A DNA stretch of 64,000 bases from Trichaptum fuscoviolaceum. Its lineage: Eukaryota; Basidiomycota; Agaricomycetes; Hymenochaetales; Trichaptaceae. The translations under genes and the position numbers were made by a program. Positions within the stretch are counted from its first letter, which is position 1, and every line of letters begins with the position of its first letter. Below are positions 1-11,304 of the stretch, piece after piece. Where the stretch lies: positions 4,350,599 through 4,414,598 of the forward strand of contig CAJSYZ010000004.1 of assembly GCA_910574455.1 (NCBI GenBank). Reading direction: 5' to 3'. The notes under the pieces are model-generated. The model did no database searches. It had not been told where the DNA came from and was given only the letters and a program-made list of their open reading frames with translations.

Positions 1-15
1 GCACGCTTTCCGCAC

Positions 16-445
16 ACTGCGTCCGGGTGGCCTCAGCCATGGAAAGGGATGAACACTGTCCTAAGACTGCGTCCGGGTGGCCTCAGCCGCGAAAGGGATG
101 AACACTGTCCTAAGACTGCGTTCCGGTGGCCTCAGCCGGGAAAGGGATGAACACTGTCCTAAGACTGCGTTCGGGTGGCCTCAGCCGGGAAAGGGATGAA
201 CACTGTCCTAAGACTGCGTTCGGGTGGCCTCAGCCGCGAAAGGGATGAACATTGTCCTAAGACTGCGTTCGGTGGCCTCAGCCGCGAAAGGGATGAACAC
301 TGTCCTAAGACTGCGTTCGGTGGCCTCAGCCAGGAAAGCGGGAAAGGGATGAACATTGTCCTAAGACTGCGTTCGGGTGGCCTCAGCCAGGAAAGCGGGA
401 AAGGGATGAACACTGTCCTAAGACTGCGTCCGGGTGGCCTCAGCC
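16..445. repeat. 49-bp minisatellite
   Basis: Eight full copies and one partial copy of a unit of about 49 bp lie head to tail. Each copy starts ACTGCGT(C/T)CGGGTGGCC and contains AAAGGGATGAACACTGTCC. Copies 7 and 8 carry an extra 8-bp AAAGCGGG insertion, and copies 3, 6 and 7 differ in the G run, so the array has diverged by point changes and small internal duplications. The array may begin before the window. Open frames across it on both strands come from the repetition and not from selection for protein. Confidence 0.93.
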
Positions 446-986
446 GCACGACGAGAATAGGACACCTGCAGGAGCACATGAGGTGGAAGCAACCTCGGAC
501 GTTGATTGTGCTTCGCGATAAGAAGACCATTGGGCGCTGAAATGGATACGAGCTGCGTTGAACTACATGAAACTCAGGCTGCATTGTGCTTTCGCGCGAT
601 GTCAGTCGAGATCAACGTTGAAAGAACGCTGAAGTTGGCGTTCTGCCAGTGCCTTACGCCCACCATTTGATTACATAAGTATTTGCCATTTTGCTCCCGT
701 GCGTACTTACCTTTTTGCCTCCGCCACATTTGCCTTCGCCACACGTGTTGAATCGAGATAGGCTTTTTGCTTCCGCACCCAATTGCACTTCACTCAACCC
801 CACATCTCCCTTTCGTTTTCTTCTCCTCTTTGTTAAACATCTACACGTCCATTTCTTTCTAACTATAATTCCCTCTTTTTGCTTTCATTTGTCAACTTTG
901 GCTGAACCGTGCGCGAAAGCACTCGGTGTAGGCTCACTGTTGAATCTATCCATCCATTCGTTTCTTACTTTCAGCTCTTCCTCCTC
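446..986. other. intergenic, no gene seen
   Basis: Upstream region of the first gene. From about 690 the strand is pyrimidine-rich (C/T tracts around 700-900), as is common before fungal start codons. No exon or RNA gene could be supported. Confidence 0.5.
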
Positions 987-2945
987 ATGGCACCTAGAAA
1001 GGCGGGAACGAAATCGACGGGGGGGTGTGCGCCTTACAAACCCCGTGAGTTCACCCTGTCTGGACTTCATCCGAAGTCGCCCTCACTTCTCCTCAGTTAC
1101 AGGTCGTGGTGCCAGCAGCGTTACGTACCAGAGTGAGCTCCATTCCATCTACACCTCTTGCTTCTTATCGTATCTATTATCCGGCAGGTACTCAAGAAGG
1201 GAACATGCAGGCCACACATGCTGTCGGTGTGTGTGTACTACATACCTACATCTTTCAACTTTGTACTCATGTTTTATTCGGCAGTATGTGCTGGCAGTAA
1301 TACCAATGCATTGGCTCTTTCCCATGCTCCGGTCACGACTGTTAATACACTCTTGAAGAGGCCCAGAGACACCGCCATGTTGCCGGAAGGGCTTCCTCGG
1401 AAACAACAAAAGATACATCACGCACAGTTAGAACTTGATGAGGGAGATACGAAGGTGAGTTAATACCGGTCTTCATTACTTCTCGATATACTTATTTCAA
1501 CATCTTGTCTAGGTTCAGCCTGATGACGTGAGTGACAGCGATAAACCTTTAAGCAGACTATGTTTGACCATGCTTCCTGCAGCATTGTTGCTTTTGCCAT
1601 GATGGGGGTGATCTTGTTACTTGTTCTAGAACTCCATGTCCTCTGGTCATGTGTTCCGAATGTGTACGTTTCGATGCACGGAGTAGCTTCGAATTCGTAT
1701 GCCCCTCGTGTTGGAATATCACCGTCGAGAAGCCGCAGACACCCGGGACGAACAAACCATATCCTGTGGGTTCCACGATCTTCCTATAAAGTTGAATTCC
1801 CGTATGCTGATTGTGTCCAACCCCCACCACTCAAGTGGACTATTCTTAGGTCGCCTACGGTTCGCGATTACAGGTCAGGCGTGAATACATCACCTCTTCT
1901 CATCCTCGATTTCTCTTTGTCTTCCTTGAACAACCTTTCCATCGGAGTGGTATTCCATGCACAATTGAAGTTGTCGTATCTGGAGCGTGCCGACGACGTA
2001 TGTGTGTTCACTTTCACTCCATGTCGATTAGACTTATATGTTCCACAGTTGTGCTACTTATCAATTCCGTTTGATTCTGAGGATGTCGATTTGGAGGCAA
2101 AGCGTGCTGATATTCTTCGACGCCTCTCCGATGGCAACGGCTACCATCGTTACCGTCGAGTTCTTCTTATCGTCAATTCCCATACGAACACGGAGGGTTT
2201 GATCTATCATACTGTCAACGGTGCTACTGATTTCGGTGAAGTAAGCCGATGTCATATATTTACCAATATGGCATCCTCTAACATGCATTCAGTTCTTCAA
2301 CTGGTTGTTCGGAAACGAATTGGCAGATTTCCTCTTCGAGCGAACAGCCACCATGGTTCTGACCTGTTGTGAATCGTACATGGCTGATGCATCGCAAATG
2401 CGATCGATTCACGCACTTAACGGACGGTATGAACTCCCGGATTCCGTACGCTTCCTTGTTCTGATACCGTCTTAACTAGCGGCATTGTGAAGCATATCAT
2501 GTCATTCGGCGCTGTGAAGTTTCATCCCAGTTTGGCCTTGAATTTGGTAACGGCAACTCTGTACGATTTCTATGTCAGCCGAAAGAAGTTTGAACACGCG
2601 CTGGAAAAACATCTTGTAGGCAGTGACGTCGGGAGTCACGCTTGCATCAATCTCTTTTCACTCGACGGATGGCGTATTTATACTTGGGGTTCAGACAGTA
2701 CTCAACCTTTCGGTGTTGTTCCTCGTGCGATGTGCGACAATTGCGGTTCCGTTGCACCATGGCGCAGGAAGCATGACCCGCATGACATGTCCAAATCTAG
2801 GGTCAGTCTCAAGTGTCGTGTCTGCAATGCATCTGGCGGTACACATGTCATGCCTTCCGGTTTGCAACCCATCCATGTTCAAGCGGCTCAAAAGTGGTAC
2901 TTTCGAGATCATCCTCTTAAAAATGGCTCGATTTCATTCCGTTGA
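987..2945 (+). CDS. unknown protein with H3-tail-like N-terminus and PHD-like finger
   Basis: Multi-exon gene of unknown function. Exon 1 (987-1044) begins MAPRKAGTKSTGGCAPYKP, which matches the histone H3 tail around Lys9 (KSTGGKAPRK in H3), with Cys in place of Lys14. A Lys/Arg-rich linker exon ends near 1455. A 15-nt exon (1513-1527) joins in phase to the exon at 1583, which encodes HCCFCHDGGDLVTC and then further Cys pairs ending CPSCW. That is a PHD-type C-x2-C-x-DGGDL-x2-C zinc finger. Later exons run from about 1875 to 2237, 2290 to 2426 and 2480 to 2945. The last encodes a second Cys set (CDNCG near 2728, CRVC near 2815) that looks like a zinc ribbon. Introns 2238-2289 and 2427-2479 keep frame. 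Exons at 1103-1240 and the junction between about 1745 and 1872 are unresolved, so a frameshift there is possible. A nuclear, chromatin-related role is inference from the tail and finger only. Confidence 0.6.
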
Positions 2946-3423
2946 AATATTTTGTCCTCTCGTGTTGTCGTCTTTGCTTGGTTCTATTCTTTCTCACTCC
3001 AGTTTAATACAGACTATCGGACACTCGAAGTATGTTTATATCTATGTATATAGAAGTTCTCCATGTATCATAGACTGATGATCTCACCGTTGCCTGTTTT
3101 ATCCTCAAATATAAGAGGTCGTTCTTTGTGCATTGTGTGCATCAAGACAACAGCATTACCGCGGAGGCGCGCTATAAAAATAGACTAGAGGGCTGAACAC
3201 CGATTTGGGAATGGTTCGATTTCATTTCTCATAACGTACGTGTTCGTTTTTTGCATCCATCATCCATCTGCTGACCATAGAACTTTTTATGCGTCCGCCC
3301 AGAACTACATCCCAGATACCATCTTTCTGACGCAGGTAAGCAGTTCAGGATTCTTTAATGTCTATCATTCGCTCACAATTCTATGGTACAGGCTGTCGTT
3401 AGTGAAATTTGCTCTCTTCATAC
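2946..3423 (+). promoter_or_regulatory. promoter and 5' leader of the next gene
   Basis: A TATA-like box (TATAAAAA, 3173-3180) lies about 250 bp before the ATG at 3424. A probable leader intron runs 3336-3391, with donor GTAAGC after CGCAG and acceptor TACAG. No open frame across the leader joins the downstream frame, so it is best read as a 5' untranslated region. Nothing else was recognised in the stretch. Confidence 0.45.
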
Positions 3424-6177
3424 ATGGCGACCTGGGAAAAAGAGTTCACGAATAGGCGACATGTCATGCGAATTGACGGCAATATAGTCATTGCATACAA
3501 CGCCATAGGACCGTTCACATCTCGTATTGATCCGAGGCATACACCTCCCTTGCGACGGTTGCATCTGCCAGTATACGAATCTAGAGAACTGCCCTATCTA
3601 TGTGCGACTCCGGCAGCTCCGGACTACTCCGGTGCTATTCTTGGACGCCTCTCCCAAACTATTGAACATTTCCCTGTCGTCCAGATCGGCTCTGGATATT
3701 ATTTGGATCGGACGCTTGCTGCGCGTTGGCGATCCCTAGAACAAGCATTAATGGGTGTCGCGCTCTGTCTATTGAAGAATACGACACAACCAATGGTCCC
3801 CTTAGAGTACAGATTCCCTGCTCCTCCCCATTTACAAGGATACATGGAATCATACGCCTCGCCACATGCGGCTCGAGTCGCAATCCAACGATCCAGGGAT
3901 GCGTTCCAGCCTCTCATTGCTCACGCTGCGTGGGCAGCAATCCTTCATCGAGGCAAGACACTATGGTAGTTCTATGCACGTGGAGTGGACATGGAACCCA
4001 TTCTAGACAAATCGTGGATAGAGACTTTGATAGAGAAGGCAGGGGTGCATGACGCGTGGGTGCACGAACTTCGCATGTCCGCCATTTGCGACTTTGGAAT
4101 TCGACGATCAGGACTCATACTGCGAAACCCGAAAGAATGGTTGTACAGCTCGAAGCTCCCCGCCCTCATTCTATCGAACGTTCCCGTATGGATAGAATGG
4201 GGAACGGGTCCATACAACGCTCTCCCATTCACGTGGAATTCGGAACTGATGGAAATGTATGGTCCTAGCGAGAAGGAAATATCGCATGCCAAAGCATGGC
4301 TGTCACCACCGAAAACGCCACCTGTTCCTCCAAAGCCCCTCCCATTCAACGTGCCGAAGAACTCTGAGGAGGTTGACACGAACGAGGTTCAGGTCGAAGA
4401 CGTGAACGAAGTAGAATGTGTTACGTCCCAGCCAACGGAACAAGAGACATCCAACACAGCGCATCCACCATTGACAGCTCACCACATTGACATTCACGAA
4501 TGGATTAAAATGAAACAGATCCTCATTGAAAATGCAATGTGCAAAGCGGACGAAGGGAAAAACCACAAGTGGAAGCAACGTCAAGAGGCGGCGAAGGCAT
4601 TTAAATGTCCAGGAGTGCGAGGAGCAATTGTATACGAATGGGACAGGGATGAGTGCCAGCGACCTGTCCGTTCCCGAGTCAACAGAGCTAACGTGGAGCA
4701 GGCCTGGTACATGTTCGCTGACAGCCATCGATGGTACAACTGCGTGGAAAACGAATGGGAGTTATGTCTTGAATTGGACCCAAACACTATACCCCATGAT
4801 ATTGATGAGGAATATGACGATTACCTGCTTGAATATGATGAACAATCAAATGTCACTTCAACTGGTTGGCTCACGAAGGATAGAGATGAAGTCGAGTTGG
4901 ACGAACGATTGCTTGCCACAAATTCGTTCACCCAGGACGATATCGAGACGCGTGGCAAATGGGATCTAGGCGAAAATGTGATGGACGCACTGGAACTGAT
5001 CACACTTCAGTTCGGGTATGCTTACGTCTCTGGTTCTAAATACGAGACGTTTCCCAAACCACCGATCAAGTTGCAGAAGGCTCTTCGCATCATAGGCGAT
5101 GGTTTCGTAACACCGGTCTACAAGTTGGCATCAGGAGCAGAAGCAAGTGTCATCCAATATGTCATGTACCTTGATGCAGTCGGGCATGCAGATGTGAACA
5201 TCTGCGAGGTTCCAAGCGTACTATGTGATCTATACCCAGACAATCCGATGTTCTTAGGGCATCGCCGTTCTACCGTTCGTATACAGGAAGCAGTCTACAT
5301 GGGTACCATGCTATACATCATACAACACGTCGAGGAAGAAAGGAATCCGGATTGGGTATTGGCAGTGAGAGATCCTTGTACGGCTGTGCGGTGCATGCGT
5401 TCCATGCCCACATCTCTTACAGAGCTCGTTCGCGATTTTATTAACACAAAAACCCCTTTCTACACGCTAAGGCCTATCCCGGACATCAGTAAAGAGAACG
5501 AGGGACGAGCTCTCCCCAAGGTTGAGAATTTCCTAGGTACGTGAATTGGACTGGGCCCAAGGCAGATAGGACACGTTCTCGATCTCACCGACTACGTCGC
5601 CTATGAAGCTGTGAAAAAGAAGCTTGTCCAGGACGAGAGGATCGCTCGAGCAGTTGTGAAACGAGGGGGTGTAATATCGCGTTTGGCAGAGGGTCTGGTC
5701 GATGAATTCGCTGTGTTGGATGGGCCAGTATGGGATGCGGCAGGAAAAGTCGTGCGAGTCGCCATTGTCATTGACGGCGCAACGCGAGAGTATTTCGATG
5801 ACGATATGTCATTGGAGGAGTTAGCGACATATGTGGGCTTGTATCGCTTGGAAAGTGAGTGACTATTCGACATCATGTGGGGTGAACAGTGCTAACGGCC
5901 GTTCAACACAGCGTCCACAACTGCAGCGCCGGGTGAGACGTCGTGGTGGCCGACTTTCAACAAATTTGAAGAAAGTGGGTTAAATGTTGGTGTTTGGACA
6001 CCTCGTTGTGAGCAATGGTTCCAGGCACGGCGCGCGGACATTTTAGATAAAGGCTATAATCCACTGACCTCGACAAAGTGGAGAAATGCGTTGAGATGTG
6101 AAATGGAAACGAAGCGCCTTTACAAGGCAGCTCGAGTCCTAGCAGCGCGGTACATTGCTAACCATTGTAAAGTGTGA
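3424..6177 (+). pseudogene. unknown large Agaricomycete protein with two in-frame stops
   Basis: From the ATG at 3424 one frame continues to 5854, an intron with GTGAGT and CACAG borders removes 5855-5911, and the frame resumes to a TGA at 6175-6177. The total is 2,697 nt, exactly 899 codons. Two stop codons interrupt it: TAG at 3967-3969 and TGA at 5542-5544. Coding character is the same on both sides of each stop. The second follows FLGT and precedes IGLGPR, where a Gly would fit. Clear segments are DYSGAILGRL, EHFPVVQIGSGYYLDR, RFPAPPHLQGYMESY and a Trp-rich C-terminus. I recall unannotated Agaricomycete proteins with similar stretches but cannot name a function. Two stops in an otherwise perfect frame suggest a young pseudogene; stop readthrough or two separate genes (second ATG at 3985) are less likely. 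It follows the H3-tail-like gene on the same strand, 480 bp downstream. Confidence 0.65.
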
Positions 6178-7048
6178 AAATAGATGACAATGAGCAGGTC
6201 GCGGATATAGGGATATTCATAGCGTTCATATGTAGAGCGTTTTGAGTCCAGACAATATATTGCAAATTTGCGATACATGATATACATAAATTGAGGCAAA
6301 GGACGTCAGTATGAACCTGATAACGCGAAGAAGAGATGCTCTAGGTTGTCAAAAAATTAGCAATCGAAATTAGCGCAAACTGAACGGAACAGATTTTCTG
6401 CATGAGAGAAGGGGCCAGGAGCTGAAAATAGCTGTGTGCTAATGAAAAGTGAGCCATTACCAGCGAATATAGCTTATCCCGTCAAAGAGCTAACAAGCGG
6501 ATGCTATTTCAATTTAGAATTTAGAGATTTAGGCGTTAGGAAAGCTGGGGTGTGGGGGATCATATAGACAAATTCTATTTATAGGCAGTCGTTCACCATG
6601 TACACATCTTGCACGTGCAAGGAATCTAGATGATATTACTGTCCCTGATCTACGCAAGTGATCCACAGATGTAAGTAAGACGATGAGATATGATGTTTCC
6701 GGAGATCATCAATACACTGACACTCGTTTCCGTAGACTGAGTTCATGGAAGACTTCATTAAATTACAAGAATGTATACTAACAGGATGATACAAATACAT
6801 CATATGACACAGACAATGACGAAGAGGAGGATATCGTCTAAGGGACGCCGACTGATCTACTTTACATTTCGTATCAAAGGTTTCGGAAAGAAGAAGAAGA
6901 AGAAGAAGAAGAAGAAGAAGAAGAAGGAATTATCAAGCAACATCGGTGCCCCACCAGAAGGTCCCGACGCGCCGCAAAGGGCATGTGCGTCGGGTTCGCC
7001 CATGCCCAACGTATACCTCCCACGTAGTGGCTTCCATGGAAGCCGTCT
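6178..7048. other. intergenic with GAA microsatellite
   Basis: Moderately AT-rich spacer between convergent genes. The only clear structure is a pure (AAG)n run of about 13 units at 6887-6927, a polypurine tract on the + strand. I see no exon that can be supported. Confidence 0.6.
6887..6927 (+). repeat. (AAG)n microsatellite
   Basis: About thirteen uninterrupted AAG units giving a homopurine tract. The small open frame across it (poly-Lys) is not supported as coding. Confidence 0.95.
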
Positions 7049-7442
7049 TTAAAGTCCAGATGAGTATTTTATGAGTATCTGAAGGCGAAGAAATGGCTTA
7101 CCCATGAGCGCCTCTTGAACACATGAAAGGTTCCCATACTCTGACCCCGGTCGTCGAGCGCACGCACAGTCGCGTGTTCATCATGGCTGTGAAACTCGCG
7201 ACTAGATGGTGATAAGCATGGAATCACGGAAGACACGTGAGTGTAAAGACTTACTACACTCGCATAGTCCAAATTCTAACACCCATCTCGTTCCGAAGCG
7301 TCATCGCAATGTCCGACACCAACTTACGAAGGCGCGCACGATCCTCTGGCTTGTCTGCGAGGATGTCGTTGAAGAACTCGATGTCGACCGACAGATCGGT
7401 CGTAGAGTAGTTGGAAAGATTGAGAGTGTTGAGGTGGGCCAT
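7049..7442 (-). CDS. small hypothetical protein, three exons
   Basis: Not recognised. On the minus strand an ATG at 7442-7440 opens MAHLNTLNLSNYSTTDL. Exon 1 (7255-7442) ends at a GTAAGT donor, exon 2 is 7102-7201, also followed by a GTAAGC donor, and exon 3 is 7049-7078 with a TAA stop. The three exons total 318 nt, exactly 106 codons, giving a 105-residue acidic then basic protein without a signal peptide or membrane segment. Agreement of frame with three splice consensus pairs is the main evidence. A T-rich run, plus-strand positions 7449-7460, lies just upstream of the ATG. An alternative is that exon 1 alone is expressed. It lies between the disrupted 899-codon gene and the first copy of the duplicated segment. 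Confidence 0.38.
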
Positions 7443-9012
7443 GGCGAGGGGTTTTTTTTTTGTCAGCGGCGCAAGAAGAGAGATGCAAGGGGCAGAGTAT
7501 GTGGAACAGGAGCAGATGAGTGCGATGATAGAATACATATGTTAGACTGACGAAGATTTTATAGTGCTCAAGGACCTTCAACGAAAGAACAACTGCGCAC
7601 GGTGCATAGCTATACCAATTATACAGCTATACCTATTCAAGAGCATGGGAAGATGAGTAGAGTCATTGGAGTTCATTAAACCTTATACCAGTCTAATCTG
7701 AGTGACGGCGAACTGATTCAAGAGAGTGCTTCTTCCATCAAAGACCCTGGACCATCAGCCGGCCGTATGCTCGCCTTCCTGTGTCCATGCAAAGCACGAA
7801 AGACTAAGTGAGTGTATGAAACGTTCATGAAGACTAGATAGAGACTAACAAATGCATTGGCGTAGGTATCAAGCAAGGGGATGACGGAGGGTGGGTTGAG
7901 CGGTGACACAAGTCTAAATATAACTGCATTCATGGGTCCGAAGTCCGGCCCTTCTTAATAGATGCAATGCGCGTGTTTGATACGAAACTTTGTAAGTACT
8001 TCTCTTCAATGCACAAACTGACTGAAGATGCTGTGATGATCGGAATACAAGGACACGGGACGGCAGCGAAGAAGTCCGTGACTGAAACCGAGGTGTTGGG
8101 ACGGCTGTGCAAGAAGAACAAACACAAAGACATGCAGAAACAAAGATAAACAGGTGGACGTCGGACTCAAGGCATGCGGATAGAATAACTTCTTTTGACG
8201 CCGAGGGGTGACCAGAGCGAAGGCCAGTAAATTTAGACACAGGATCGAAAAAAGACTAAACTGACATGCGGATAATCGGATAGTCCAGTTCAAACGACGG
8301 AGATGAACGAGGTCATGGCCACAAGGGATCCGGAACGATCGGGGTAGCCTGAGAAGGAGAGCAAGAATGCAATTGGTCGGTAAGTTGATGAGGATTACTA
8401 CTCTGCTAGGATCTGATGCAACCTTAGCCTTGGAAATGAATCCGAATACCCGAATACAGCACTTATTGGACTCACGAACGTGCAGAACCGCGGAGACACG
8501 AAAGATCGTTCTAGAATGCATCAAGTAAATGCATCAAACGCCAGAAATGACTGGATGGCTATGTCTTCTCAGCTTCAGGGCTGCGGATGACTAGGGATTC
8601 TCAGACGTAAGTATGCATCGCATTATCGAATTGCTTCCATAAAACTTACCTTTCGTACAAGCCGCATTGACTCAATAGCGTGGGTGCGTACGAAGGACTC
8701 AGAAGGCACTGCAGAAATGCACGTTTGGTCTATATGTAGTGTGGGAGAGGAGCCGATGTCCGATGGCAGGCGATGTTCGACTGAGACAACGAGGGATACG
8801 CTTCTATGGAAATGTCGTGTCCGGTAAGTGAAATTCCCGTGATCTGCATTAATTATACTGCAATTTGAACGGGATCCAAAGGTCATTGGGACAATGAACA
8901 TATTTGGAAGCACTGGGTGAGCGGATTAATAATCAGCCCAGCGCACGCGCATCGGCGCAGCCTTAGGCCAAAAACCTTATCGGTGCTATCCTCCCAGCTC
9001 TGAAGCCCGACT
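7443..9012. other. intergenic; upstream region of gene G copy 1
   Basis: No gene can be supported with confidence. Open frames of 60-170 codons on both strands at 7718-8524 and 8623-8913 lack a consistent exon set. A minus-strand exon-like piece ends at 7716, but its upstream partners are unclear. Position 7895 is the left boundary of the duplicated segment; everything from there to 9012 recurs at 18011-19129. Confidence 0.45.
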
Positions 9013-11304
9013 ATGCCACGCACGCGAAACACGTTCAATAACGACGCGACGGATAGCAGAGCCAGAAGCAGGGGGAGGACATCGACACCCGATGTGACGG
9101 GGGTCGACAGGAGGCTGAGATCTAATTCAAGGGCTACGACTCCGGACACAACGACTGTTCCTATGGACAGCCAGCTTCTAAGGGAGAGACGTCTTGCAAG
9201 ACTCAATGCACCTCCTTTGCCGCGGAACGAGAATCTCGAAATGGAACGGGAAGGCGCAGGAGTAATGCCACCTATACAGGAAGAAGGACCAATGGACGAC
9301 GCGACGTCAGCTGGATCGCGTGCAGCGACTGATGCTCCCTTGATGGATGGGAATGAAAGGAACACAGCGCAAGGTAAAGTGAAGCATGAAATATTGCGTC
9401 TGACAAGGACATCTGCTCATAGGAAACAGATAGCGGGCCCGGATTGAATCCGGGGGCACCAGACAGTGGTCTCGAAAATGCAGGAAATGGTAAGGCGCTT
9501 AGTGTAGAGGTATACTATGCCATCTGATCAAAGGAATTTGATGAAATAGGAACCACGCCAGCTGAAGGCACAGGGCAAGGATTGAATACGGATGCACCAG
9601 GAAATGGTCACGAAAATACTGGAAATAGTAAGTCACTTGTGCAGTTGCAGATGCGATCCTATTTACATGATTTCATCCATTCCAGACGGCGAAGAGTGGA
9701 TGGATTTCTTCGACTGGCCACGGTATACAGGTCAGCAGAATACCTGTGCGAACGGCAAAGGATTCCCCAGAATGAACTCCGATGCAAGTAATGCAGTACC
9801 ATCGCCTGAGACCCGCATTGGCGAAGCGGACACGACAGGCTTCCACCGCACCGGGTCCCCAGAAGCAACGCAAGTTGTGCCACGCCTGGCATCTCCTGAG
9901 GTCCAGTCGACTGTCAATGCCGCAGAACGAGAACATGAAGAAAGGAACATATCAGCGTCGCAACAGGCGCTATCTACTCCAACGGTTACCACCATTCCTT
10001 TGCAGGGGAATGATGCCATAATGGAAGGTATCCTTTCGCAGATGGTATATAGGCCGCCGACACAACCTATCCAAGTGTCAGCCACGCAGCTGAAGTACTC
10101 AACACACGTGAATGACCGACCGGGAGGAGATTCGGATTATGAGGGATCGGACTCTAATTCAGGCCTGGATATGCCGTTTCCATCCACACAAGTTGCTGTT
10201 GCAGACGAAAGGGCACGAACTCCACAGAACATCGAACCAAGTAGGGAAGCACCCTTTTCTGGGACGCAGGTCGTAGCTTCCAGTCAAAGGGCAGGCATCG
10301 CAGCGCACAGCTACACACCCACTGCGACTGGCCACATTTCACAAAACTCGATACGCGGGAATGTGTCGACCGTGGCCAACGTGCATGTCGGGCTATTTGT
10401 CTATTTCAATCCGAAAATCTTCGACGGTGGCGATTATTACCCATTCCTACGTTTCAAGCATCGACCGACTACCATTGCAGACATATTCAGGGAAATCTAC
10501 GCACTACCGCCTGAACATGTCCTACGTGTTGAATTAAAGCAATGTGTACCGGCAGATAACTACATAGTCGCTACGTCCAGTGCTCCCAGCTTGCAGTCGG
10601 GCAATGAAACCAAGACTCTGGGCTTCCGACTATGCTGCCTACTGAGTGGGGTGTCAAATGACACATCGCCAGTGCTTTCGCTCCCCCAAGAGCAACGGGA
10701 TGTCATACAGACGAATACGGGTTTTCCGGTCTCAGAGGATACAGCCGTGTATGTTTTGTATGTGAGGAGAAAGGGCAATGGTTCGGTATGTAGCAAGTTC
10801 AGTCATTATTTGAAATGAATTGTCATTAATTATTGTTGTGGATATGTAGACAGGTGGTCAGAATACCGAGATTGATTATGACAGCGCTGTCAGATTCCTG
10901 GATGAGAATTTCCTCCAGTACAAGAACAAGATTAAATCCTTTTCTACCACAACCCAATACGATAAAGGCCATTTCTACGAGCAGTCACAGCAGGTCCTGA
11001 TCTTTGCTCAACTGAAGGAGGCTGTGAAGAAGAGACGTAGAGCTTCCGGGATCCGCGTCAACAACGAGCATCTGATTTGTTGGTCTGGAATCCCAAAAAC
11101 TGGTAACGCTCAGAACAGCCTGACCACTCCCTTTCGCACGATTTGGAAAGCACATTACGCCTTACAAAATCAATTGGAGAGCCAGGACCGCATGTCTGAC
11201 TTTCTTACTTGCGTCTATAATGAAGATATTTTCAAAATGCGTGGCTCGAGTCCAGCCATCACGCAGGCGGCAACAGCTGACTTCAACACACTTGAGAGGG
11301 TAAT
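7895..11304 (+). repeat. direct repeat, host segment copy 1 (3.41 kb)
   Basis: Nearly identical to 18011-21421. The only differences I found are an extra TC near 18282 and a missing base near 18531; the exon sequences of gene G translate identically. It starts with GTTGA (7895-7899) and ends with GTAAT (11300-11304), the two 5-bp sequences that serve as target-site duplications of the flanking chromoviruses. Confidence 0.95.
9013..11304 (+). pseudogene. gene G copy 1, unknown protein, 3' truncated by chromovirus E1
   Basis: Function unknown. Exons by splice consensus and frame are 9013-9373, 9430-9489, 9550-9627, 9686-10785 and 10850 to 11304, where the LTR of E1 begins. The encoded protein starts with a basic, Ser/Thr/Arg-rich disordered region. 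Exons 2 and 3 encode two similar short Gly/Asn-rich modules. Exon 4 ends in an ordered, beta-rich part (near FDGGDYYPFLRF). Exon 5 has a basic patch (KKRRRASGIRV) and helical segments. The chromovirus sits inside exon 5. Without it the frame would run into the LTR and stop at 11665, adding unrelated residues. The native 3' end is found only after E2, at 28129-28311, so this copy has lost its last 59 codons. Confidence 0.6.

Noticed and set aside
16..445. CRISPR-like array
   Set aside because: The repeats are adjacent with no unique spacers, in a fungal genome.
159..584. Open frames on both strands over the first 500 bp
   Set aside because: They are produced by the 49-bp repeat array; the peptide repeats simply mirror the DNA unit.
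691..1463. Long plus-strand frames (221 and 101 codons) as complete genes
   Set aside because: They read through clear introns; the spliced model starting at 987 explains the coding signal better.
6771..7052. Poly-Lys 93-codon frame
   Set aside because: Generated by the AAG microsatellite.
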